NCBI GenBank assembly: GCA_025459175.1
Contig: JALORC010000045.1
Coordinates: 22,599-86,598, forward strand
Direction: 5' to 3'
Length of the DNA: 64,000 nt
Origin: Planctomycetota bacterium
GTDB lineage: Bacteria; Planctomycetota; UBA1135; UBA2386
Shown: piece after piece, positions 18,347-28,250 of the stretch
Layout of the letters: each line of letters starts with the position of its first letter
Numbering within the stretch: the stretch's first letter is position 1
Program-made: the position numbers and the translations under genes
The notes under the pieces: model-generated
Seen by the model: only the letters and a program-made list of their open reading frames with translations
What the model was told of the DNA's origin: nothing
The model's database searches: none

Positions 18347-19612
18347 ATGATGCACCTCCGCCTGCTGCTACCGGCCTTCCTGCTGACCGCGTGTGCGACC
18401 AATTCGGCGATCGAGGAGAGTCGGGCCTATGCGGCGCTCGACGACCGCCCGCATGCCCTCGAGGTGCTGGAGAAGGCCCGTCGCGAGCAGTTGGCGAACG
18501 GTGGGGTCGTCGATCCCGAGCTGGAAGCCGCCCATGCCAGCGCGCTCAAGCAGTATCTGCGCTGGCGCGCCCGCCACGACATCTTCGAGGAACGCGAGGA
18601 CGATGCGCTGGTCGCGCTGTCGCGGCTCGAGGCCCTCGATCCCGCCTACCCGGGCATCGCCGCGCTGCGCGAGCGCGCCAACGAGAAGCGGGCGCGCCGG
18701 CAGGCGGGGCGCGGCGACGAGTTGCTGCTGCGCAAGGAGTTCGCCGAGGCGCTGAAGGCCTACGCGGCGAGCCTGCAGATCTGGCCAAACTATCCCGCTG
18801 CCGTCGACGGGGTGCAGCGCGTCAAGGAGGCCACCGGCGGCATGTCGGCGCGGGCCCAGCAGCAGTTCCTCGAGGCGGTGCGCAAGCTGCCCGAGTTCCG
18901 CTACATCGAGGTGCAGTGGCACGCGGCCAACGTGCTGCACAACGCGCCCGAGCGCGGCGACGCCAAGGACATCCTGAAGAAGGCGGTGCGCGAGAACGCC
19001 AACCAGATCGTCGCCCGCGGCATCGAGTGCGAGCGCGAAGGCAAGTTCGGCGCGGCGCTGGTGCAGTTCCGCAGCGCGAAGAAGCTCGACGCCGAGCTGC
19101 CCGGCATCGACGAGCACATCACCCGCATGGAGAAGGAGCTGAAGGCGGTCGGGCTGATCGACCGCGCCGAGGTGACCATCCGCAGCGGGCGCTTCGCCGA
19201 GTCGCGCGAGCTGCTGGCGGAAGCGTTCGAGCTGTCGATCGCCCTGCGCGGCAACATCAGCGAGCTGATGATCGAGTGCAAACGCGCCGACGCGATGGCC
19301 AGGTTCCAGGTCGCGCGCGACCTCGAGGTGCTCGGCAAGAAGGCCGAGGCGCTGGCGGCGTTCGAGGCGCTGGCCCAGGAATGGCCCACCGGACTCGACG
19401 ACGAAGTGGCCCGGATCGCCGGCCTGCGCGTCGACATCGAGGGTGCGACCAAGGAGTGGGCGGCGGCCGAGGCCGCGGAGGCCGCCGGCGACCTGCCGAA
19501 GGCGCTCGAGCACTACCTCGATTCCGAGCGCTTCTACGCGGGCTGGAAGGACGGCAAGGAACGCATCGCGCGGCTGCGCGCCGCGATCGCCGCCGGTGGC
19601 GCCGGCGGCTGA
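18347..19612 (+). CDS. TPR-repeat lipoprotein
   Basis: 421 residues. The lipobox LLTAC places the lipidated Cys at residue 16. The rest is nearly all helix, with tandem TPR-like pairs (DALVALSRLEALDPAYPGIAALRERA, EALKAYAASLQIWPNYPAAVDGV, FGAALVQFRSAKKLDAELPGIDEH, KAEALAAFEALAQEWP and a last ALEHYLDSERFYAGWKDG). Such lipoproteins usually serve as outer-membrane or periplasmic assembly scaffolds. The sensor kinase gene follows on the same strand after 98 bases, so the pair is probably an operon, and the lipoprotein may feed the kinase a cell-envelope signal. Confidence 0.85.
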   Translation: MMHLRLLLPAFLLTACATNSAIEESRAYAALDDRPHALEVLEKARREQLANGGVVDPELEAAHASALKQYLRWRARHDIFEEREDDALVALSRLEALDPAYPGIAALRERANEKRARRQAGRGDELLLRKEFAEALKAYAASLQIWPNYPAAVDGVQRVKEATGGMSARAQQQFLEAVRKLPEFRYIEVQWHAANVLHNAPERGDAKDILKKAVRENANQIVARGIECEREGKFGAALVQFRSAKKLDAELPGIDEHITRMEKELKAVGLIDRAEVTIRSGRFAESRELLAEAFELSIALRGNISELMIECKRADAMARFQVARDLEVLGKKAEALAAFEALAQEWPTGLDDEVARIAGLRVDIEGATKEWAAAEAAEAAGDLPKALEHYLDSERFYAGWKDGKERIARLRAAIAAGGAGG

Positions 19613-19710
19613 GCGGCGACGGCGGCACGGCGGCTGAGCGACTCCACCAGCGGTTCGTGACCGCGCGCGCGCCGCGGGCCCGCCTGCGGCATGATGTCGC
19701 GGTGCGCGCG

Positions 19711-21573
19711 ATGTCCCTGGCGAGCCGGTTCCTGCTCACCCTGGTGGTGTCCGCGGTGCTGCCGTTGTTGATCTACGGCTGGTTCTCGCAGCGCAGCATG
19801 CGGGCGCAGATCGACGAGCAGGTGGTGCGCGTGTTCCTGCCGCAGCTCGCTGCCGACCACGCGCAGAAGGTCGAGGCCCTGCTGCAGCGCACCGACCAGG
19901 CGTGTTCGCTGGTGCGCGAGATCGCGCGACGCGTGCTCGCGGCGCCGCCGGCGGCGCGCAAGGTCGAGCTCGAGGCGTTCGCCGAGCAGGTCGAGCTGGT
20001 GCCCGATCTGCTGGCCAACTACCTCGATCTGCTGCTGCTCGCCGATGCCGACGGCCGCGTCGTCTACTGGCAGGACGGACAGCGGCTCGACCCCAACACC
20101 CACGAACGCCGCGCGGCGCTGATTCCCGCGGCGGTCGCCGATGCCGATTGGTTCCAGCTGGCGCAGCGCGAGCGCGGACTGCACTTCCTGCCGTGGGGGC
20201 GGTCGCCGTACCTGCACCGCGGTCTCGACCATCGTTCGATGGATCCGGGCAGCCACCATCTCGGCCTCGCGCTCGACGTGCCGCGGCCGGACGGCGCGCC
20301 CGGTGTGCTGTTCGCGTTGATGCGTTGGTCGGAGGTGCAGCTGGTGCTCGACCAGGCTCGCGCCGTGCTCGCCGATCGGGCCGCGCTGCCGTCGGCGGAG
20401 GTGTTCCTGGTCAGCCGTGCCGGCGTCGTGCAGGGCCACACCGATCGCGCGCGCTACGGCCTGCCGGTGGCGCCGGACGAGCTGGCGCGGCAGCTGACGA
20501 CCGCCGGCGCGACAGGGCGCGCGGCGTTCGCCGATGCGCGCGGCCGGCGCTGGCGGGTCGGGTTCTCGCCATGCGGGAACGGCGTCGCGCGGTCGTTCGT
20601 GATCGCGGTCGCGGTGCCCGAGAGCGAACTGTTCGCCGCCAGCGACACCTTCGAACGCATCCTGCTGGCGGCGATCCTGGTCACGCTGCTGGTGCTGCTG
20701 ATCTGGTCGCTGGTCGCCTCGCGCGCGATCACCGCGCCGGTGCAGGCGCTGGTGGCCGCGTCGCGCCGGATCGCCGGCGGCGACCTCGCGGTCGCGGTGC
20801 CGCCGCGCGGCGGGCCTGAACTCGGCGAACTCGCCGGCGCGTTCAACCAGATGGCCGCCGACCTCGCTGCCGGCCGCGAACGGCTGGCGGCGGCGCAGCG
20901 CGATCAGGCCTGGGCCGAGATGGCGCGCCAGGTCGCGCACGAGGTCAAGAACCCGCTGCAGCCGATGCGGATGGCGGCGCAGCTGCTGCAGCGCGCGCGC
21001 AGCGAGCAGGATCCACGCGCCGATCTGGTCGCCGAGCGGCTGGCGCGCACGGTGCTCGAGCAGACCGAGGCGCTCGATCGCATCGCCAGCGACTTCCGCG
21101 CCTTCGCCGGCAGCGCGCCGCAGCAGCAACAGGTGGTCGCGGTCGCCGAGTGGTTCACCACGCTGCGCGAGCAGCTGGCGGGACTGTTCGCCGGCAAGCC
21201 GGTCGCGATCGAGGTCGATGCGGGAGCGGTGGCGGCGCGGGTGACGATCGACGGCAAGGCGCTCGGGCGGGTGTTCGTGAACCTGGTGCAGAACGCGCAC
21301 GAGGCGGCGCCACAGGGGGTGCGGGTGCGGATCGGCGCGGCGATGGCGGGCGGCAAGGTGGCGATCACGGTCCAGGACGACGGGCCGGGCATCCCCGAGG
21401 CGGTGCGCGGGCGGCTGTTCGAGCCGTATTTCACGACCAAGACGTCGGGCACCGGGCTCGGTCTGGCGATCTGCCGGCGGCTGCTCGAGGCGCACGGCGG
21501 CGGCATCAAGCTGCTGCGGTCGGGGCCGGGGGAGACGGTGTTCGAGCTGGTGTTGCCGGGTTTGGTGGAGTGA
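19711..21573 (+). CDS. Membrane sensor histidine kinase (HAMP, HisKA, HATPase)
   Basis: 620 residues. TM1 (residues 6-24) and TM2 (about 318-338, ILLAAILVTLLVLLIWSLVA) flank a periplasmic sensor of about 290 residues with a Cache/PAS-like strand (DLLLLADADGRVVYWQDG). HAMP follows (ITAPVQALVAASRRIAGGDLAVAV). HisKA carries His410 in VAHEVKNPLQPM, then HATPase_c with NLVQNAHEAA, DDGPGIP and GTGLGLAICRRLLEAHGG. The HEVKNPL..M form is typical of NtrY/NtrB-type kinases, which usually pair with sigma-54 activators, but no response regulator lies next to it. GTG at 19702 is an alternative start. Confidence 0.93.
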   Translation: MSLASRFLLTLVVSAVLPLLIYGWFSQRSMRAQIDEQVVRVFLPQLAADHAQKVEALLQRTDQACSLVREIARRVLAAPPAARKVELEAFAEQVELVPDLLANYLDLLLLADADGRVVYWQDGQRLDPNTHERRAALIPAAVADADWFQLAQRERGLHFLPWGRSPYLHRGLDHRSMDPGSHHLGLALDVPRPDGAPGVLFALMRWSEVQLVLDQARAVLADRAALPSAEVFLVSRAGVVQGHTDRARYGLPVAPDELARQLTTAGATGRAAFADARGRRWRVGFSPCGNGVARSFVIAVAVPESELFAASDTFERILLAAILVTLLVLLIWSLVASRAITAPVQALVAASRRIAGGDLAVAVPPRGGPELGELAGAFNQMAADLAAGRERLAAAQRDQAWAEMARQVAHEVKNPLQPMRMAAQLLQRARSEQDPRADLVAERLARTVLEQTEALDRIASDFRAFAGSAPQQQQVVAVAEWFTTLREQLAGLFAGKPVAIEVDAGAVAARVTIDGKALGRVFVNLVQNAHEAAPQGVRVRIGAAMAGGKVAITVQDDGPGIPEAVRGRLFEPYFTTKTSGTGLGLAICRRLLEAHGGGIKLLRSGPGETVFELVLPGLVE

Positions 21574-21686
21574 ATGGTCCTGGTCGGGTGGCCGGGCTGC
21601 GGTCAGGCGATACCTGATAGGAATCAAGGTTGGCGTCCTTGACGCGAGCAGCTGATTTTGCGAAACTGACGAGCAGAGTCTCGAGA

Positions 21687-21728
21687 GCACGGTGCGGCAC
21701 GGTGCGGCACCGTGCGGCACGGTGCGGC
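21687..21728 (+). repeat. Four tandem copies of a 10-bp repeat (GCACGGTGCG)
   Basis: The unit GCACGGTGCG is repeated four times with one mismatch in the third copy, ending 26 bases before the ATG of the next gene. Each unit has partial dyad symmetry (GCAC..GTGC), so the array can fold into alternative hairpins. It could be an operator, a slippage-prone phase-variation tract acting on transcript or promoter spacing, or a chance expansion. Confidence 0.8.
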
Positions 21729-21753
21729 TTGAGTCAGCAAGAGGAAGACAATC

Positions 21754-23124
21754 ATGGCCAGTGCCGATTTCGCGGTTGTCATGGCCTTGGCATCTGTGTG
21801 CCAGGGTCTGGTTGGTCAAGCCACATGCAACCACACTGGAAGGAAGGTGCAGATCGAGGCGGGGGATCGCAACTTCTCGAATGCTCCGTGCGGCAATTTC
21901 AGCATTGTCGTCGCTGGATCCAACATCCAGGGACCGGCCAATTGCCTTCGAGGCGGCGCTCACTACGCGGGCACCGTCTATGCTTGCGAGGGGATCGCGA
22001 ACCTGACCAACTGCAAGAACCAGGGGTTCAAAGTCGCGATCGAGACATATTCGAACGGCGGTTGTCCAGACCTCACCGGGTTGATTCCTGGAGCTTCGTT
22101 CGCTAGCTGGATGGAGGTGCCCGCTGCCGTTCGAAAGGGGCTGCAATGTATCCCACCCAAGAAAAAGGATACCTTTGATTGGTCGGCGTCGACGACCGAT
22201 TGTCCGACCGGGACGAAGCAGCGTCCCGCGGTCGGGACGGTCCGCCAGGGAGGTAGTGGAGCCTTCTACACCGTGGCCGAAGGCTCTGTGTATCCCAGTC
22301 ATGGTTCGCGCAATCCATTTCTGACACCCTATGATTCCGCGCAATCGTCCAGCCCTGCGGTCGTGTCCGGGTTGCTGGGAAGCTTGGTGATCCCATTGCA
22401 CCCGAGGTTTGCAGGCGCGGTCCTCGGCGGAGTGGTCACCACGGAGCACGTGATCGACGGCGTGTCGTTCGAGCGGTCTGTCAGTGTGGAGGGATCGGTG
22501 TTGTCCAACGGGCGCTTCGACTTGAACACGTCCTATGGAATCGTCCAAGAGGGTCGAGCAGTCTCTCACGGCAAGTGGCTCACGTTCGACGGCAACGCCA
22601 TGGGGTCGACGGCCGATGGCTCTGAGAACGGCAACCTCTGGCCTGCCACTGGTGTGGATTTCGCTCTGCGATTCTCCCAGCAGGCATCCGATGTCATCCC
22701 TCTTTATCAGTGGGTCCGGGACCCGTTCGAGATCCCTTGGACCGATTCGGTGAGCTATGTGGAAGCAACCGACGCAACGACGGCTGTGATCAGCAGCCGC
22801 ATGAGCGTGGCGTTGGGAGGTGGTTTAGACAAAGAGTACGAGATCGACCTGAGCGGGCCTGTGGTGCATCCGATTGCCATGCGTGTCTACGACCTCACCG
22901 GCGCCGTCCGTGAGGAAACCCGGTTCAAGGACTACAGGGCAGTTTCTCCCGGCAAGTGGCGGCCATTCCAGGTCACGCGCACGACCTGGCTGGCTCCAGC
23001 AAGAAATCAGGATCGTGTGACCGTGACCCTGAGTCTGACCGCGGCGAAGCTGATCGATGAAGCCGCTCAGGTGGCAGTTCCGAAGGGTTGCGCAGACTCT
23101 CACCTGTGGTTTGTCTGGTTGTGA
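21754..23124 (+). CDS. Secreted protein of unknown function, lower GC than surroundings
   Basis: 456 residues, probably exported by a signal peptide (FAVVMALASVCQGLVGQA). The early mature part is Cys-rich: about six Cys within residues 26-105 (ATCNHTG, APCGNFS, NCLRGG, YACEG, NCKNQ, GGCPD), suggesting disulfides. The C-terminal 250 residues are beta-rich with periodic strands and resemble no family I can name. GAGGAAG 7-8 bases upstream is a good ribosome binding site. GC and codon use are visibly lower than in the adjoining genes, which suggests later acquisition. The gene stands alone behind a 10-bp tandem repeat. Confidence 0.72.
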   Translation: MASADFAVVMALASVCQGLVGQATCNHTGRKVQIEAGDRNFSNAPCGNFSIVVAGSNIQGPANCLRGGAHYAGTVYACEGIANLTNCKNQGFKVAIETYSNGGCPDLTGLIPGASFASWMEVPAAVRKGLQCIPPKKKDTFDWSASTTDCPTGTKQRPAVGTVRQGGSGAFYTVAEGSVYPSHGSRNPFLTPYDSAQSSSPAVVSGLLGSLVIPLHPRFAGAVLGGVVTTEHVIDGVSFERSVSVEGSVLSNGRFDLNTSYGIVQEGRAVSHGKWLTFDGNAMGSTADGSENGNLWPATGVDFALRFSQQASDVIPLYQWVRDPFEIPWTDSVSYVEATDATTAVISSRMSVALGGGLDKEYEIDLSGPVVHPIAMRVYDLTGAVREETRFKDYRAVSPGKWRPFQVTRTTWLAPARNQDRVTVTLSLTAAKLIDEAAQVAVPKGCADSHLWFVWL

Positions 23125-23431
23125 GTTGCCCTGTCTCACGCCGGCGTCTGGTTCATCGGGCGCACGCTGCTTTCGCTCCATGACGCGGCTGCCAGCGGCG
23201 CATCGCTCGAAACCTACGCTTCGACTCGTTGCCTGGCGGAGAGTCTGGCGCCGCGTGCAGCCAAGGTTGGGCGGGGCCTGAGCCCCTGGCCGGCGCCTCG
23301 CAAGCGCAACCGCGTGCCTTCTGCGGCGAATCGAGGTCGCTGACGCGCTGCGCTGGCCGTCCCCGGCTCCCTGCCGCCCGCCAACTGCCGCCTCCGATCG
23401 ATCGCCCGCGCTCCCCGCCGCCACCTACCGC
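23125..23431. other. Intergenic region with no recognised feature
   Basis: 307 bases between the lower-GC secreted gene and the 1258-residue gene. GC climbs back to the background level part-way through. I see no protein-like frame, RNA or strong hairpin. Confidence 0.4.
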
Positions 23432-26400
23432 ATGTCGAATCGCTCTTCCGCCGCCCTGGTCGGCGTCGTGCTCGCCCTTTTGGCCGCCTTGGGGTGCTGG
23501 TTGTGGCTCGGTGCTGACCCCGAACTGCCTCCACCGTCAGTAGTTACGTCCAATGGTGCCGGTGACTCCGCCACCCCGGACCAAGCCGGCCTCGGCGCCG
23601 CCGCAGCCGCCAGCGCGGCGCTGCCGACCGGCGCCGAACGCCAGCAGGTCCAGTTCGGCGGCCCGCCGACCGGGGTCCGCGGCATCGTGCTCGACAGCAA
23701 GACCGGCCAGCCGCTGGCCGGCATCGAAGTGCTCGCGGTCAAGGACGAGCCGTCGATCGAGCCGCTGGTAGCGCGCTTCCGCGGCCTGTTCCAGGGCGGC
23801 ATGTTCGTCGAGACCCGCGCCCCGCGGCGCGAACTCGGCCGCACCGTCAGCGGCGCCGACGGCCGCTTCGAACTGCTCGGCCTGCCGGCCGGCCGCGTGT
23901 TCCTCGACGGCCGCAGCGACGGTTGGTTCGTGCGCACGCCGGGCACCGCGGCGCTCGCGATCGGCCAGATCCGCGATGGCATCGAGCTGCGCGCGTCCCC
24001 CGGCGGCCGCGTGCGCGGCGTCGTGATCGGCGCCGACGGTGGGCCGGCCGCGGGTGCACACGTCAGCGTGCGACCGGGCCTCAACTCGTTCCTCGGCCAG
24101 ATCACCGATCGTCAGTATCGCTGGCTCGAGACCACGACCGACGAACAGGGTCGCTTCGATCTGCCCGGCGTGCCGGCGGGCCAGGGCTACACGGTGTCGG
24201 CGTCGGCGCCGTCGATCGCACTCGAGGAAGTGCACGGCATCGAAGTGCGGCAGGGCCAGACCAGCGAAGTGCTCGTGCGCGGCCATCAGGGCGCGATCGT
24301 CGGTGGCGTCGTGCTCGGTGCCGATGGCCAGCCGTTGGCAGGTGCCAACGTGGCGATGATCTATCTCGACATCAGCCGCGTCTTGTTCTCCGCCGACGGT
24401 CGCTCGGAGCCGGTCACCACCGATGCCGAGGGGCGCTTCCGCCTCGAACACGTCGCGGCCGGTCGGGTGGCGTTCGTCGCTGCCGCGACCGATCTCGCAC
24501 CGAGCAACATCGAAGAGCTCGCCGTCGTCGACGGCGGCGTCTACGAGGATCTGGTGCTGCAGCTCGGCGAAGGGGCCACGATCACCGGCCTCGTCGTCGA
24601 CGATCGCGACCAGCCGGTCGCCGGCGCCGCCGTCGAGTTGCGCCCGTTCGAACGGCCGAACGATCCGCAGTTCTTGAAGATGATGCTGAAGGTGCGGCGC
24701 GTCGAAGCGAGCACCGACGCCGACGGGCGCTTCACAGCCAAGGGCCTCACCGGCGAACGGCTGATCGTGCAGGCGCAGAAGACCGGTTACACGACCGCGG
24801 TGCGTTGGGGCGTCAAGCTCGACGAGCAGGCGCTGGTGATCAAGGTCCAGCGCGGCGCCGTCGTGCGCGGCAAAGTGATGGTCGGTGAGCAGCCGTTGAC
24901 GCGTTTCCGCGTCGACACGCGCAGCACCGAGATCCCGGCGGTGGCCGAGGCGAACGGTGGTGAGGCGAAGGCCGAGCCGACGGCGGGTGCGGCGACACCG
25001 CGTCGCGAACGCCCGGCGACCGACGGCAACAGCGGTGCGTCGTGGACCGGCGGCGGGCGGCGCGGCGGCGGTCGTCAGGGCACGCAGCAGCTCGCCGAGG
25101 GCACGAACATGATGGATCGCGGCATGAACGGCCTCGACGGCAACTGGCGCGAGATCCAGTCCGCCGACGGCACGTTCGAGCTGCGCGGCATCCCGCCGGG
25201 TCGCATTCGCGTTCGCGTGCGGGCCGAAGGGCACCTCGAGCCGGCCGCGCAGGAGATCGATCTGCAGCCAGCCCAGCAGAGCGACGTGTTGGTGTTCGCG
25301 GTCAGCGTCGGCCTGCCGGTGCGCGGCCGCGTCGTCGACGAGAACGGCAAGCCGGTCAGCGACGCGCAGGTCACCGCCTACAAGCAGCGCGAAGGTGGCG
25401 GCGGCGGGCGCGGCCCGCTCAACGTGCAGATCGATCCCGAGGACTTCGACTTCCTGGCGCTGTCGTCGGCGAGCGGTCGCCGCAGCGTCGTCAGCGACAG
25501 CAAGGGTGCGTTCGAACTGACCGGGCTCGAGGCCGGCAAGTACCGCTTCACCGCGCGCCATCCCGATCTCGCCAAGTCGTCGGCGAAGGACGTCGTGCTG
25601 CAACCCGAGCAACCGACCGCCGAGGTCGAGATCGTGCTCGACGCCGGCGGTGGCGTCGACGGCACGGTGACCGGGCTCGGCATGCGGCCGCTGGCGAACG
25701 CGCTGATGGTCGCGTTCAGCATCCAGGCCGGCACGATGCGCAGCGGCTCCACCGACGCGCAGGGCTACTACCGCATCGACGGGCTGCCGCCGGGGCAATA
25801 CGTGGTGTTCAAGTCGCGGCTCGACGAGCGCGCCGACAACATCCCGCTCGAGCTGATGAGCAACATGCGGCTCAATACGGTGACGGTGAAGCAGGGCAAG
25901 CTGGCCCGGCTCGACGTGCACGACGAAGGGGAGGACGGCGTGCGCGTGTTCGGCATCGTTCGCGAAGCCGGCGCGCCGGTGCCGCGCGCGCTGGTGACGC
26001 TGCTCGGCAGCGATCGCGACGGGCTGCTGGGCATGGGCGTGCGCGCCAACGCGGCCGGCATGGACGGTCGCTACGAGCTGGTCGGTATCAAGCCGGGCAG
26101 CTACGTGATGCAGGTCACACGCTTCCAGGGCGCGCCGGTGCAGACGACGTTCGAGGTCGAGGTGCCGGACGGCTCGCGCGAGATGTTGTTCGACATCATG
26201 CTGCCGACCAGCACCGTGCGCGGTCGTGTGCTCGACAGTCGCGGCAATCCCGCCAAGGGTGTGCCGGTGTCGCTCGGCAGTGAGCAGGGGGCGTTGTCGG
26301 GTGCCGAGGGGCTGATCGGGTTGATTGCGCAGAACGGCCTCGCGCAGGCGCGCACCGACGACGACGGCAACTTCACGCTGCGCTCGGTCGCGGCCGGCAC

Positions 26401-27208
26401 GTATCGCCTGACGGCCAATGGGCAGGTCGGCGGGCGCCGCCGCGGTGGTGGCAACACGTCGCAGTGGGGCGAAGCGGTGCTCACCGGTGTGCAGGTCGAT
26501 GGCACGACGCCGGTCGAAGGGCTGGTTGTCACGATCCCGCTCGCCGGTCGCATCACCGGTGTCGTCGTCGATGGCAGCGGTCAGCCGGTCGCCAATGCCG
26601 AGATCGGCTATCGCGAGACCGCGGCACCGCGGCGCGCGCAGCGTGGCAATCCGCTGATGGATCTGGTCGGTGCGCAGACGCGGCCGATCCGTTCGGATGC
26701 GGCGGGGCGGTTCGAGATCGGTGGGTTGACGCCGGGGGTGTACTCGCTGCGCGTCGAGAGCGAAGCGCTCGATGCCGGCAAGCTCGACGACGTGCAGGTC
26801 GCCGAGGAAGCTGTGCAGGACGTGACGCTGCGGGTGGTGCGCGGCGCGGTGTTGAAGCTGCGCGCGACGAATGTCGATCGGCAGCGCATTCCGTTCGCGC
26901 AGTTGTCATTGCTCGACAGCCGCGGCAAGCCGGTGGTGAGCAGCATGTCGACGTTCACGGTGATGCGTCGGCTGATGGGGAACCGCAACGAGGTCGCGGA
27001 TTCGGGGTGGTACGAGTTCGGCAGTGTGCCGCCGGACACCTACACGGCGGTGATCGCGGAGCCGGGCAAGGAGGAGATTCGGATCACGCGCACGATCGCG
27101 GATGGGGAGACGGTGGAGTGGGAGAGCCAGCGCTCTGCCACCGCAGCGGGAGTGCGTGCCACTGAGCGGGCCGCGGTGAGCCGGAGTTCCACGCGCAGCC
27201 GGAAGTGA
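23432..27208 (+). CDS. Giant carboxypeptidase-regulatory-like repeat protein; 3' end altered by an IS91-like element
   Basis: 1258 residues. One N-terminal hydrophobic segment (about 8-27) anchors or exports the protein, and the rest lies outside the cytoplasm. At least nine CarboxypepD_reg-like beta-sandwich repeats follow one another, each opening with a V.G.V.D..G.P..GA phrase and closing with a YRL/YTV.A strand. Around residue 530 a Gly/Arg-rich low-complexity linker interrupts the series. The last about 28 codons after VEWE differ from a partial copy of this gene at 35.1 kb, where VEWE is followed by VDVTAELAARGSAKK and a stop. In the present gene the sequence after VEWE belongs to the IS91-like element, so the native C-terminus has probably been replaced. 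Fragments of this gene recur at 34643, 38135 and 50855. Confidence 0.85.
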   Translation: MSNRSSAALVGVVLALLAALGCWLWLGADPELPPPSVVTSNGAGDSATPDQAGLGAAAAASAALPTGAERQQVQFGGPPTGVRGIVLDSKTGQPLAGIEVLAVKDEPSIEPLVARFRGLFQGGMFVETRAPRRELGRTVSGADGRFELLGLPAGRVFLDGRSDGWFVRTPGTAALAIGQIRDGIELRASPGGRVRGVVIGADGGPAAGAHVSVRPGLNSFLGQITDRQYRWLETTTDEQGRFDLPGVPAGQGYTVSASAPSIALEEVHGIEVRQGQTSEVLVRGHQGAIVGGVVLGADGQPLAGANVAMIYLDISRVLFSADGRSEPVTTDAEGRFRLEHVAAGRVAFVAAATDLAPSNIEELAVVDGGVYEDLVLQLGEGATITGLVVDDRDQPVAGAAVELRPFERPNDPQFLKMMLKVRRVEASTDADGRFTAKGLTGERLIVQAQKTGYTTAVRWGVKLDEQALVIKVQRGAVVRGKVMVGEQPLTRFRVDTRSTEIPAVAEANGGEAKAEPTAGAATPRRERPATDGNSGASWTGGGRRGGGRQGTQQLAEGTNMMDRGMNGLDGNWREIQSADGTFELRGIPPGRIRVRVRAEGHLEPAAQEIDLQPAQQSDVLVFAVSVGLPVRGRVVDENGKPVSDAQVTAYKQREGGGGGRGPLNVQIDPEDFDFLALSSASGRRSVVSDSKGAFELTGLEAGKYRFTARHPDLAKSSAKDVVLQPEQPTAEVEIVLDAGGGVDGTVTGLGMRPLANALMVAFSIQAGTMRSGSTDAQGYYRIDGLPPGQYVVFKSRLDERADNIPLELMSNMRLNTVTVKQGKLARLDVHDEGEDGVRVFGIVREAGAPVPRALVTLLGSDRDGLLGMGVRANAAGMDGRYELVGIKPGSYVMQVTRFQGAPVQTTFEVEVPDGSREMLFDIMLPTSTVRGRVLDSRGNPAKGVPVSLGSEQGALSGAEGLIGLIAQNGLAQARTDDDGNFTLRSVAAGTYRLTANGQVGGRRRGGGNTSQWGEAVLTGVQVDGTTPVEGLVVTIPLAGRITGVVVDGSGQPVANAEIGYRETAAPRRAQRGNPLMDLVGAQTRPIRSDAAGRFEIGGLTPGVYSLRVESEALDAGKLDDVQVAEEAVQDVTLRVVRGAVLKLRATNVDRQRIPFAQLSLLDSRGKPVVSSMSTFTVMRRLMGNRNEVADSGWYEFGSVPPDTYTAVIAEPGKEEIRITRTIADGETVEWESQRSATAAGVRATERAAVSRSSTRSRK

Positions 27209-28183
27209 ACGATGCCGACGTGCAGCAGCTGGTGCGGCGGATCCGCGATCGGGTGCTGCGGGCGTTGCGCAAGGCGGGGAAGTGGGTGGACCCGGATGCT
27301 GCGGCGGAAGTCGGCGACGGTGCCGGCGACGAACTGCTGCCCGGTCTCGCGGCGGCGGCGGTCGAAGGGCGCGCAGCGCTCGGCGGACGCGCAGGCCAGC
27401 GCGATGGTCGCGTCGGCCGCGATGGTCGCTGGGAGCCGCTGGTGAAGGGCCCGCTGTGCGCGGAGGTTGATGGGTTCTCGCTGCACGCGGGCGCGTGGGT
27501 GTCAGCACGGGATCGCGAGAAGCTGGAGAAGCTGTGCCGGTACAGCGAGGCCGGCGGTTGCGGAGTCGCGGCTGGTGGAGCTGAGCGATGGGCGGATCGG
27601 GTACTCGCTGAAGAAGCGCTGGCGGGACGGCACGACGGCGGTGGTGATGACGAAGGAAGTGCTGATGGAGCCGCTTTGCGCGCTGGTGCCAAAGCCGCGG
27701 AAGCACCTGGTGACGTATCACGGGGTGTTGGCGCCGGCGTCGGGGTTGCGCTCGCGGGTGGTGCCGCGTCGTGTGGAAGAGGAAGGTGAAGCCTGCGGCT
27801 GCCAGCACGGGGCAGGTGGTGGAGGGGAGGGCGAGAACGCCGCTGCGGCCGCGGTGGCCGAGGCGGTCGAGCGGGTCGACGCCGCGGGGTCGCGTCGGCA
27901 GCAGGCGGAGCGCCGGCTGCGCGCGCGGCTGCGGGTTCCGCATGGTGGTGGCGGGCGACGTGGTGGTCGGCGGCGGTACTCGTGGGCGGAGTTGCTGAAG
28001 CGGGCGTTCGGCTTCGAGGTCTTGGTTTGCCCGAAGTGTTCGGGAGTGCGTCGTGTGCTGGCGGCGATCCACGATCCGGCGTCGATCGCGCGGGTGCTGG
28101 GGGCGATGGGGCTGTCGGCGGGAGCTGTGGAACTGGCGGCGAGCCGTGCGCCGCCGGGTCGCGACGAAGGCCTGGCCGAGTGA
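27205..28183 (+). pseudogene. IS91-family transposase, 5'-truncated and frameshifted
   Basis: Two frames together match the C-terminal part of IS91-type transposases. The first reads DVQQLVRRIRDRVLRALRKAG, a run with EGRAALG, then GFSLHAGAWVSARDREKLEKLCRY. The second continues after a 2-base loss near 27545 with the hallmark ELSDGRIGYSLKKRWRDGTTAVV, LVPKPRKHLVTYHGVLAPASG and a C-terminal ELLKRAFGFEVLVCPKC block. The same stretch in remnant 3 at 38.4 kb keeps the frame (RYAARPAVAES), which locates the loss. The Y2 nuclease and N-terminal zinc-binding domain are absent. A pseudogene, with no function expected. Confidence 0.8.
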
Positions 28184-28190
28184 CCCGCCG

Positions 28191-28250
28191 AGGGCTGGGT
28201 CAGCTGGTGCGGCGACCAGTCGTGGGTCGCGGCGGGGTAGCGGGCTGCTT
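28191..28250 (+). repeat. 60-bp direct repeat, copy 1 (IS91-like 3' region)
   Basis: Sixty bases starting AGGGCTGGGTCAGCTGGTGC are identical to 31739-31798. They lie 7 bases downstream of the transposase stop, so they belong to the non-coding 3' part of the element. Confidence 0.9.

Noticed and set aside
21687..21728. Iteron-type replication origin suggested by the 10-bp tandem repeats
   Set aside because: Only four copies, no replication initiator gene and no AT-rich stretch next to it.
23432..27208. TonB-dependent receptor identity for the 1258-residue gene because of the carboxypeptidase-like repeats
   Set aside because: There is no plug or beta-barrel sequence and no TonB box; only repeats and one N-terminal hydrophobic segment.
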